Positions 39,638 through 46,888 of a stretch of DNA of 64,000 nt are shown here, one piece after another. Each line of letters begins with the position of its first letter. Position 1 is the first letter of the stretch. The notes below the pieces were generated by a model, which searched no databases, was not told where the DNA came from, and saw nothing but the letters and a program-made list of their open reading frames with translations. A program made the position numbers and the translations under genes. Source of the stretch: CAVQBJ01 sp963819075 (GTDB lineage Bacteria > Actinomycetota > Thermoleophilia > Solirubrobacterales > Solirubrobacteraceae); contig CAWFUP010000003.1 of NCBI GenBank assembly GCA_963819075.1, positions 62,001 through 126,000 of the forward strand. The letters run 5' to 3'.

Positions 39638-41914
39638 ATGACCAGACGGGATGCAGCGCGGCGCCGTGCCCGGTGGGCGGCGGCCCTCGGCCTCACCGCC
39701 GCCGCGCTGTCGGTCCCATGGTTCGCCAGCGCGCTCGCCGCGCCGGCGCCGCCCCGGGCGCCGGGCCTGGACGTCCGAGGGAGCGCTGTACAGGTCGACG
39801 TCACCGGCCTGAGAGCGGGGGCGACGGCGACCCTGCTCGGCCGCCGCGGGGCCGTCCTGCAGGTGCGCCGCGCCGACTCGCTCGGCGGGGTGCTGTTTCG
39901 CGGCGTCGCGCCGGGCGCCGGCTATCGAGTGCGCGAGGGCGGTCGCCACGGGGTGGTGTCCGCAGCGGTGAGGGTGCTGAGCGACGGCTCGGCGCCCCCG
40001 AGCGCGCGGCTCTACCAGCAGCGCCTGCCCACCAGCGGCTACGGGTACCTGACGACGCGCGACGGGACGACGCTCGCGATCGACGTGCACCTGCCGGTCG
40101 GCGCCCCCCGCGGGCCGTATCCCACGCTCGTCGAGTACTCCGGCTACGGCTACGCGGACCCGGCCGGTCCCGACAGCGGGATCGCCCCGGTCGCCAACGC
40201 ACTCGGGTTCGCCGTCGTCGACGTGAACATGCGCGGCACCGGCTGCTCGGGTGGGGCCTTCGACTACTTCGAGCCGCTGCAGTCACTCGACGGCTACGAC
40301 GTCATCGAGACCGTCGCGCACCAGCCCTGGGTCGCGCATCACAGCGTCGGCATGATCGGCGTGTCCTACGGGGGCATCAGCCAGCTGTTCGTGGCCGCGA
40401 CCGACCCGCCGGACCTTGCCGCGATCGCCCCGCAGTCGGTGATCGACGATACCGCGACGACGCTGTATCCGGGCGGCATCCTCAACACCGGCTTCGCCTT
40501 GTCGTGGGCCAAGGATCGCGTGCACGACGCCCTGCCGGCGTCGCCGACCGGCGGCCAGGCCTGGGCGCTGCAGCGGATCCGCGCCGGCGACGCCACGTGC
40601 CGGGCCAACCAGGCGCTGCACGGCGAGGCGGTCAACCTGCTGGCCAAGGTTGCGGCCAACCGCTACTACGTGCCGTCGGTGGCCGATCCGCTCGCGCCGG
40701 CGACCTTCGTGCACAAGATCACGGTGCCCGTCTACCTCGCCTGCCAGTGGACCGACGAGCAGACCGGAGCCCACTGCCCGGCGCTGGCCGACCGCTTCAC
40801 CGGCACCCGGCGCAAGTGGTTCACCTTCACGAACGGGACGCACATCGACTCGATGGATCCGGCCACGTTCATGCGCTGGTACGACTTCCTCGAGCTGTTC
40901 GTCGCCGGGCGTGCGCCACGGCTCTCGCCGACGATCCGCGCGCTCGCACCAGCCTTGTTTCAGCAGTTCACGGGGGTCGCGGGGGTGACGCTCCCCGCGG
41001 ACCCGATCCAGGCGCAGCCCAACTACGGCGCCGCGCTCGCGGCGTTCGAGCGCCTGCCGTCCGTCCGCATCCTCGTCGACAACGGCGCCGCAGGAGCGCC
41101 CGGTGTGCCCGGTGCTCCCTTCGAGCAGTCCTTCCCGAGCCTGCCCGTGCCCGGGACCGAGGCCCGCTCGTGGTACCTGAGCGCCGGCGGAGGGCTTGTC
41201 GGCGCCCAGGCGGTCAAGCGCGGCGTCGACCGCTTCACGTGGAGTCCGCAGGCCCGGCCGCCTACCGACTTCAGCGGCGATACGGCCGGTGGACCCGGCG
41301 GCCTGTGGACCGCCGCGCCCCAGTACCACTGGGCGCAGAACCCGCCGGGGACGGCGCTGTCCTACCTGACCGCTCCGCTGCCGGTCGATACCGCGGTCAT
41401 CGGGGGCGGAGCCGTGCAGGCCTGGATCCGCTCGCCGGCGCCGAGCGTCGACCTGCAGGTGACGGTCTCAGAGATCAGGCCCGACGGCCGCGAGACGTTC
41501 GTGCAGGACGGCTGGCTGCGGGCGAGCGAGCGGGCGCTCGACCCGCGCAAGGGCACGCCGCTCGCGCCGGTCCTCAGCCTGCGCCAAGCCGACGCGAGGC
41601 CGCTGCCCGCCGGGCGCTTCGCCGAGGTGACCGTGCCGCTCTATTACGAGGGGCACGTCTATCGCGCCGGCTCGCGGATCCGCATCACGATCGCCGCTCC
41701 CGGTGGCGATCAGCCGATATGGGCGTTTGCCGACCTCACGCCGTCGCGGCGGGTGTCGGTGTCGCTCGCCTACTCGCGCACGATGCCGTCGCGGCTGGTG
41801 CTCCCCGTCGTCCCCGGGGTGAAGGTGCCGACGGGGCTCCCACCGTGTCCGGGCCTGCGCGGCGAGCCGTGCCGTGTCTACCGCCCGCTCGCGAACGAGT
41901 CGCGAGGGGCGTAG
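39638..41914 (+). CDS. Exported CocE/NonD (X-Pro dipeptidyl-peptidase, S15) hydrolase
   Basis: 758 residues. An Arg-rich N-terminus and hydrophobic core (AAALGLTAAALSVPWFASAL ending in Ala-Ala-Pro) form a signal peptide. A ~100-residue beta domain precedes the alpha/beta-hydrolase domain, with the nucleophile Ser in GVSYGGISQ, VNMRGTGCSGG, acid Asp in CQWTDEQTG and His in NGTHIDS. The C-terminal jelly-roll (PepX_C) shows VPLYYEGHVYRAGSRIRITI. Relatives cleave X-Pro peptides, cocaine esters or acylated antibiotics, so the substrate here is open. The 294 bp downstream (41915-42208) contain no supported gene. Confidence 0.9.
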   Translation: MTRRDAARRRARWAAALGLTAAALSVPWFASALAAPAPPRAPGLDVRGSAVQVDVTGLRAGATATLLGRRGAVLQVRRADSLGGVLFRGVAPGAGYRVREGGRHGVVSAAVRVLSDGSAPPSARLYQQRLPTSGYGYLTTRDGTTLAIDVHLPVGAPRGPYPTLVEYSGYGYADPAGPDSGIAPVANALGFAVVDVNMRGTGCSGGAFDYFEPLQSLDGYDVIETVAHQPWVAHHSVGMIGVSYGGISQLFVAATDPPDLAAIAPQSVIDDTATTLYPGGILNTGFALSWAKDRVHDALPASPTGGQAWALQRIRAGDATCRANQALHGEAVNLLAKVAANRYYVPSVADPLAPATFVHKITVPVYLACQWTDEQTGAHCPALADRFTGTRRKWFTFTNGTHIDSMDPATFMRWYDFLELFVAGRAPRLSPTIRALAPALFQQFTGVAGVTLPADPIQAQPNYGAALAAFERLPSVRILVDNGAAGAPGVPGAPFEQSFPSLPVPGTEARSWYLSAGGGLVGAQAVKRGVDRFTWSPQARPPTDFSGDTAGGPGGLWTAAPQYHWAQNPPGTALSYLTAPLPVDTAVIGGGAVQAWIRSPAPSVDLQVTVSEIRPDGRETFVQDGWLRASERALDPRKGTPLAPVLSLRQADARPLPAGRFAEVTVPLYYEGHVYRAGSRIRITIAAPGGDQPIWAFADLTPSRRVSVSLAYSRTMPSRLVLPVVPGVKVPTGLPPCPGLRGEPCRVYRPLANESRGA

Positions 41915-42208
41915 CTCAGCGCGAGGGCCGCGTGACCCGGGAGCGACGGGCGCGGGCGAACTGGGGCTCGGCCCAGCGGACGGGCGCTCCCACGGAGCCG
42001 GCTGGCCCGGCCGGCGGCGCGCTCACGCGACCGGTCGCATCGCCGGAGTCCGGTCGTACGGCGCCGTGGCGGCGGATCTCTGTTACGGATGGAATGACCA
42101 TTTCGTCTCCCTGCCTGTATAGACGCCACTGGGCGGCGTTCAATTCCATCGCGGCGGGCATCATTCCCCCCACGGATCGGTTGCGACTCGATGACAGGAG
42201 GGACCACG

Positions 42209-43129
42209 ATGCCCCGAGCGGTGCGGTTCGATCACTACGGCGACGTCGACGTGCTCGACGTCGAGGAGGTGGAGCGCCCGGCGCCCGGCCCCGGCGAGGT
42301 GCTCGTTCACGTCAGGGCGACGTCGATCAACCCCGGCGAGGCGAAGATCCGCGAGGGGCTGTTGCACGACCGCTTCCCGGCCACCTTCCCGTCCGGTGAG
42401 GGCAGCGACCTGGCGGGCGTCGTCGAGGCGCTCGGCGACGGTGTCGATGGCGTCGCCGCCGGCGACGAGGTGATCGGCTTCACCGACGAGCGGGCGAGCC
42501 ACGCCGAATACGTGGTGGTGCCGGCCGAGCATCTGACGCTCAAGCCAGCCAAGGTCCCGTGGGAAGTGGCCGGCGCGCTGTTCGTGGCCGGCGCGACCGC
42601 GTACGCCGCCGTGCGCGCCGTGGCGGCGGGGCCCGACGACACCGTCGCCATCTCCGGCGCGGCCGGCGGCGTTGGGTCGATCGCCGTCCAGCTCGCTCGC
42701 CGGGCCGGCGCGACCGTCATCGGTATCGCCGGCGAGGGCAACCACGACTGGCTGCGCAGCGTTCGCGCGATCCCCGTCGCGTACGGCGACGGCGTGGCCG
42801 ATCGCCTTCGTGCGGCGGCCGGCGGAACGGTCGACGCGTTCATCGACACCCACGGCGACGGGTATGTCGAGCTCGCGATCGAGCTCGGCGTGGCACCGGA
42901 GCGCATCGACACGATCGCCGACTTCGCCGGCGCGGCGCGGTTCGGCGTGAAGACGGAGGGCAACGCGGCGGGCGCGAGCGCGGAGGTGCTCGCCGAGCTG
43001 GCGGCGCTCATCGAGCGCGGGGAGCTCGAGGTCCCGATCGCGCGGACGTACCCGCTCGACGAGGTGCGCGACGCCTACCGCGAGCTGGAGCGCGGGCACA
43101 CGCGCGGCAAGATCGTGCTCGTTCCGTGA
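42209..43129 (+). CDS. NADP-dependent quinone-oxidoreductase-like MDR protein
   Basis: 306 residues of the zinc-free medium-chain reductase group. The N-terminal GroES-like domain (FDHYGDVDVLDVEEVERPAP; VRATSINPGEAKIREG) is followed by a Rossmann domain with AVAISGAAGGVGSIAVQLAR-type sequence (VAISGAAGGVGSIAVQLARR). The C-terminus has RTYPLDEVRDAYRELERGHT and GKIVLVP. The ATG at 42209 is set by AGGAGG (42197-42202) six nt upstream, the strongest Shine-Dalgarno in this area. Likely reduces quinones or enones; no structural zinc cysteines. Confidence 0.92.
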   Translation: MPRAVRFDHYGDVDVLDVEEVERPAPGPGEVLVHVRATSINPGEAKIREGLLHDRFPATFPSGEGSDLAGVVEALGDGVDGVAAGDEVIGFTDERASHAEYVVVPAEHLTLKPAKVPWEVAGALFVAGATAYAAVRAVAAGPDDTVAISGAAGGVGSIAVQLARRAGATVIGIAGEGNHDWLRSVRAIPVAYGDGVADRLRAAAGGTVDAFIDTHGDGYVELAIELGVAPERIDTIADFAGAARFGVKTEGNAAGASAEVLAELAALIERGELEVPIARTYPLDEVRDAYRELERGHTRGKIVLVP

Positions 43130-43198
43130 GGGCCGTTTGGGCGCAGCGGCGGCTGGCCGCGCCGGAGGGTGGGGTCGCCGAGGCGACGTGAGCGGCGG

Positions 43199-43972
43199 TC
43201 AGCGGTGCGGGAGCTCGCAGACCACGGCGTAGTAGCCGAGGTGCAGTTTCGAGCGCGCGAGCAGGTCGCCGTGCCGGGCGTGCCAGCCGCCGTCTTGCAG
43301 GTCGGCATCGAGCCGACTGATCGCCCGCGCCACGTAGTCGGCGCCGAGCCGGGCAAACACCGATATGCCGGCGCGAACGGCGGGATCTAGGTACGCGGCG
43401 GGGCGTTGCCAGAACGCGCCGTAGAACCCGTCGCGGCAGTCGGCGGGGATCGGCACCGCGGTGACGGCCAGATGCTCACCGAGGGTCTCCCGCAGCTCGC
43501 GTACCCAGGCGCCGGGCGACCGGTAGCGATCCGGGATGAGCGCGGCGAAGCCGGGCAGGTAGTCGCGCGTCAGCCAGAACAGCTCGGCCTCCGCCGGATC
43601 GGCGTTGAATAGCACGATGCGCCGCCGCGCGACGCGCGCGAGCTCCCGCAGCCCGCGCAGGCGATCCGGCCAATGGTGGTCGGTCAGGATGGCCATCGCG
43701 GCGTCGAAGCTCGCGTCCGCGAACGGAAGGTCCTCGGCCGCGGCCTGGACGACGCGCGCCGCCCCCTCCGGACGTTGGGCGATCATGACCGCGGACGGCT
43801 CGACCGCGACGACGTCACGGTCTGCTGGCTCGTAGGAGCCCGCCCCCGCGCCCACGTTCACGACCGAGTCCGCGTCGCCGAGCGCGAGCCAGATCGCGGC
43901 TGCCAGGTGGGGGTCGGTTCGCCGGGTTACGGTGTACCCGTGCCCGATCGCCTCGTAGTCCGCCGCGCTCAT
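43199..43972 (-). CDS. Class I SAM-dependent methyltransferase
   Basis: 257 residues. Motif I is VVNVGAGAGSYEP, motif II region VVAVEPSAVMIAQR, then AAEDLPFADASFDAAMAILT (motif post-I) and LARVARRRIVLFNAD. This matches the Methyltransf_11 family used on small molecules. The substrate is unknown. The ATG at 43972 is 60 bp from the divergent small gene at 44033, with a palindromic repeat between them that looks like a shared operator. Confidence 0.9.
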   Translation of the reverse strand: MSAADYEAIGHGYTVTRRTDPHLAAAIWLALGDADSVVNVGAGAGSYEPADRDVVAVEPSAVMIAQRPEGAARVVQAAAEDLPFADASFDAAMAILTDHHWPDRLRGLRELARVARRRIVLFNADPAEAELFWLTRDYLPGFAALIPDRYRSPGAWVRELRETLGEHLAVTAVPIPADCRDGFYGAFWQRPAAYLDPAVRAGISVFARLGADYVARAISRLDADLQDGGWHARHGDLLARSKLHLGYYAVVCELPHR

Positions 43973-43986
43973 GGTGGACACTCTCT

Positions 43987-44005
43987 CACCGGTGATGCAC
44001 CGGTG
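43987..44005. promoter_or_regulatory. Operator-like repeat between divergent genes
   Basis: CACCGGTGATGCACCGGTG consists of two copies of the 8-bp palindrome CACCGGTG, 11 bp apart (one helical turn). It lies 15 bp upstream of the methyltransferase ATG and 27 bp upstream of the ATG at 44033. Confidence 0.55.
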
Positions 44006-44032
44006 CGGGCCGAGCACGCCCCTCACAACGCG

Positions 44033-44344
44033 ATGGACGACCCCGGGGAGATCGCGCGCTTCCACGACCGCTGCAGCGACCTCATGCGCGAGCTGCTCGA
44101 TGGGCTCGCCGCGGCGCCCGACGCGCCGCGTCCCTTCGGTGAGATCGAGGACGAGCTCGGCTGGCCGCGCCGGCGGATCGCGTCGGTGCTCGGCGGCGTG
44201 TCGCGCCTGCGCAACCTCGAGTTCGGCGGGCGGCGGCCGTATCGCTTCCACGGCGACCGCGAGTCGGCGTCCGGGCGGTGGGAGATGTGGATGGACGGGC
44301 GGCAGGCTCGCGCGGTGCGGGCGGCGCAGGGCGAGCGCGACTGA
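44033..44344 (+). CDS. Small possible DNA-binding (winged-helix-like) protein
   Basis: 103 residues. A helical N-terminus (FHDRCSDLMRELLDGLAAAP) leads to FGEIEDELGWPRRRIASVLG, which reads like a helix-turn-helix, then a short wing-like strand pair (RNLEFGGRRPYRFHGDRESA; RWEMWMDG). I do not recognise a named family. Because it is divergent from the methyltransferase with a palindromic site between, it might autoregulate the pair; this is inference. No Shine-Dalgarno is seen before the ATG. Confidence 0.6.
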   Translation: MDDPGEIARFHDRCSDLMRELLDGLAAAPDAPRPFGEIEDELGWPRRRIASVLGGVSRLRNLEFGGRRPYRFHGDRESASGRWEMWMDGRQARAVRAAQGERD

Positions 44345-44359
44345 CGCGGCCCGCCGCCG

Positions 44360-45346
44360 TCAGGTCGCGGCGTGCCCGTCGAGCGCCCAGCGCGCCGCTT
44401 CGCCGAGGGCGGCGCCGGCGGGACGGGAGGCGTAGCCCAGCTCCGAGCGCGCCTTGGCGTCGTCAAAGAGGTGCGGGAGCCGTCCGGCCCGTACCTCGTC
44501 GAGGACGAGCAGCCGGGGACTACGACCGAGCGGCGCGAGCGCCGCATCGGCGACCAGCGCGGCGACGTTCGCCGCGCGCCAGGGAACGGGCAGTCGCGGT
44601 GGCGTCAGGCCGGCGGCACGGGCCACTGCGGCGAACACGTCGCGGATCGCCATGTTCTCGCCGCCGAGCAGGTAGCGCTCCCCGGCGCGCCCGCGCTCGA
44701 AGGCGAGGACGTGCCCGCCGGCCACGTCCTCGACGGCCACGACGTTCAGGGCGCTGCGCGCGAGGTAGGCCCGGGCGCGCCCGGCGGCCACGTCGGCCAC
44801 CATCTTGCCGGTCGGCGTGGGCCGCAGGTCGCCGGGGCCGACCGGCACGGTCGGGTTGACGACGACGACGTCGGCGCCCTCGCGCGCGGCCGCCAGGGCC
44901 AGACGCTCCCCGGCCAGCTTCGTGCGCTTGTAGGGGATCCCCAGGTCGCGCGATGGAGGCAGGTCCCGCTCGGTGGCGACCCGGCCGGGCGCCGGGCCGC
45001 ACGTCGCACACGAGCTCGTGTGCACGATCCGCCGCCGCGGTCCCCGCAGCGCCGCATCGAGCAGCGCGCGCGTCCCGCCGACGTTCACCGCCTCCATGAG
45101 CGCGGCGTCATCGCGGGCGTAGCTGTAGATGGCGGCGAGATGAAAGACAGCGTCGCAGCCGTCGATCGCGAGCCGCAGCGCGTCGGGGTCGAGCACATCA
45201 CCGAGCACCAGCTCGACGGTCTCCGGGAGCACGCCGGCGGGTGGCTCGCGGCGGTCGAAGGCCCGCACCTGCGCTCCCTGCGCGTGCAGTGCCGCGACGA
45301 CGTGGCTGCCGATGAATCCGCCGGCGCCGGTGACGAGCGCCCTCAC
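44360..45346 (-). CDS. hpnA: Hopanoid-associated NAD-dependent sugar epimerase HpnA
   Basis: 328-residue extended short-chain dehydrogenase. It has the cofactor loop VTGAGGFIGSHVVAAL, the substrate Tyr-Lys in PYKRTKLAGE and the HpnA-type NPTVPVGPGDLRPTPTGKMV and RYLLGGENMAIRDVFAAV. HpnA homologues occur in hopanoid clusters and are thought to supply or modify sugars for extended hopanoid side chains. The GTG at 45346 overlaps the hpnO stop by 4 bp (GTGA), so the two are coupled. HpnA versus a generic epimerase is supported by this pairing. Confidence 0.85.
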   Translation of the reverse strand: MRALVTGAGGFIGSHVVAALHAQGAQVRAFDRREPPAGVLPETVELVLGDVLDPDALRLAIDGCDAVFHLAAIYSYARDDAALMEAVNVGGTRALLDAALRGPRRRIVHTSSCATCGPAPGRVATERDLPPSRDLGIPYKRTKLAGERLALAAAREGADVVVVNPTVPVGPGDLRPTPTGKMVADVAAGRARAYLARSALNVVAVEDVAGGHVLAFERGRAGERYLLGGENMAIRDVFAAVARAAGLTPPRLPVPWRAANVAALVADAALAPLGRSPRLLVLDEVRAGRLPHLFDDAKARSELGYASRPAGAALGEAARWALDGHAAT

Positions 45347-46758
45347 GCGGCCGTCCGCGGCGCGCCCGGGCGGCGCGATCGCGCCGTGCCGCGCGCCATC
45401 CGCCATCCGAAGCGGGCCATGGCCGACGGGACCCGCTCGGCGCCGGCCACCACTTCGGCCAGGGCATCGGCGAAGCGGCGCACGTCGGCCTCGTCGATCA
45501 CGAGCGCGGGAAGCGCCTTCACGACGTTCATGTGATGCCCGGCCACCTGACAGAGGATCCGGTGATCGTGGAAGAGCGGAACGGTGATGAGCTGGGCGAA
45601 CAGTCCTGGTTGGGCGCGCTCGACGGCGCGGAACAGCGATCGGCTGGGCGACGCGGCGGGCTCGCCGAGCTCGATCGCCCACATCAGTCCGAGGCCCCGA
45701 ACGTCGCGCACGATCTCATGGCGCTCGACGAGCGGCCGGGTCAGCTCGAGCAGCAGCGCGCCCATGCGCTCGGCATGGGTGACGAGGCCGTCGCGCTCGA
45801 GCACGCGCAGCGTGGCCAGGGCGGCCGCGGCGGCGAGGTCGTTGCCGCCGAACGTCGATCCGTGGCGCACCGCGCGCTCCATGCCGTCGAACACGCGGTC
45901 GAAGGCTCGGCGCGAGACGAGTACGGCCCCGATCGGCACCAGCCCGCCGGACAGCGCCTTGGCCAGGCAGATCAGGTCGGGCTGCAGGCCCCAATGCTCG
46001 AGGGCGAGGAAGCGGCCGGTGCGCCCGATCCCCGTCTGCACCTCGTCGCACGCGAACAGCGCGCCGGCCTGATGGCACAGCGACTGCGCGGCCGGGAGGT
46101 AGTCGTCCGGCGGGACGTTGACGCCCTTGCCCTGGACCGGCTCGACGATCAGCGCGGCCACGTCACCGCGCCCGAGCTCGACCGCGAGCGCGGCGGTGTC
46201 GCCGAAGGGGACCGGGTCGCAGCCGGGCACGAGCGGGCCGAATCCGCTGCGGAACTCGTCGTTGCCGTTGAGCGAGAGCGAGCCGAGCGTGAGACCGTGG
46301 AACGCGTGCTCGGCGTACAGGATGCGCGGCCGGCCGGTGGCGGCGCGGGCGATCTTCATCGCCGCCTCGACGGCCTCGGTGCCGCTGTTGGCCGGGACCA
46401 TCGCGGCGACGCTGTCCGGGGCTCGCGCGAGCAGCTGCTCGGCCAGCACGCCGCTCAGCAGCGTCACCCCGAGCTGGGGCAGGTTGGCGGTCTCCGCGTC
46501 GAGCAGGTCGCGCACGGCCGCGATCACCTCGGGATGGTTGCGCCCGAGCGCGAAGACCCCGTAGCCGGACAGCAGGTCGAGGTAGCTCCTACCGTCGGCG
46601 TCGATGAGGTGCGCGCCGCGCCCGGCGACCCAGGTTCGGTCGAAGCCGAGCGTGCGCAGGATCCGTCCCATCTGCGGGTTGAGGTAGCGCTGGTTGAGCG
46701 CCATCTCCTCGCCGGTGCGGGCCTCGAGCAGATCGCGGATCGGGGGGATCTCGCTCAT
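45343..46758 (-). CDS. hpnO: Class III aminotransferase HpnO (aminobacteriohopanetriol synthesis)
   Basis: 471-residue PLP aminotransferase. Features are YLDLLSGYGVFALGRNHPEV, the phosphate-binding NSGTEAVEAAMKIARAATGR, LFACDEVQTGIGRTGRF and the PLP lysine in CLAKALSGGLVPIGAVLVS, with HGSTFGGNDLA after it. The LSGYGVFALGRNHP block resembles HpnO, which makes aminotriol from bacteriohopanetetrol precursors. I chose the ATG at 46758 (MSEIPPIRDLLEARTGEEMA), preceded by GAGG; a longer in-frame extension to 47148 runs into the divergent gene. Other hopanoid genes are not in the window. Confidence 0.85.
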   Translation of the reverse strand: MSEIPPIRDLLEARTGEEMALNQRYLNPQMGRILRTLGFDRTWVAGRGAHLIDADGRSYLDLLSGYGVFALGRNHPEVIAAVRDLLDAETANLPQLGVTLLSGVLAEQLLARAPDSVAAMVPANSGTEAVEAAMKIARAATGRPRILYAEHAFHGLTLGSLSLNGNDEFRSGFGPLVPGCDPVPFGDTAALAVELGRGDVAALIVEPVQGKGVNVPPDDYLPAAQSLCHQAGALFACDEVQTGIGRTGRFLALEHWGLQPDLICLAKALSGGLVPIGAVLVSRRAFDRVFDGMERAVRHGSTFGGNDLAAAAALATLRVLERDGLVTHAERMGALLLELTRPLVERHEIVRDVRGLGLMWAIELGEPAASPSRSLFRAVERAQPGLFAQLITVPLFHDHRILCQVAGHHMNVVKALPALVIDEADVRRFADALAEVVAGAERVPSAMARFGWRMARGTARSRRPGAPRTAA

Positions 46759-46888
46759 GTTCGCCTCAGCTTGCCAACTCCAGGCCCGAGAGGCAGCCAC
46801 ACGCTGCCGTCGCGGTCGTGTATTGATAGGCGCAGGTGAGGGAGGCGAGCCGCCGAAGTACGGAGGCGGACTCACTCGAGGGACAACG

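Noticed and set aside
41916..42173. 85-residue minus-strand frame (MGGMMPAAMELNAAQWRLYR...) in the gap after the S15 hydrolase
   Set aside because: A GGGGGGA precedes an internal ATGATG, so it is not impossible. The C-terminal half is low complexity, there is no recognisable family, and the lower-GC middle of the gap looks more like promoter DNA for the oxidoreductase.
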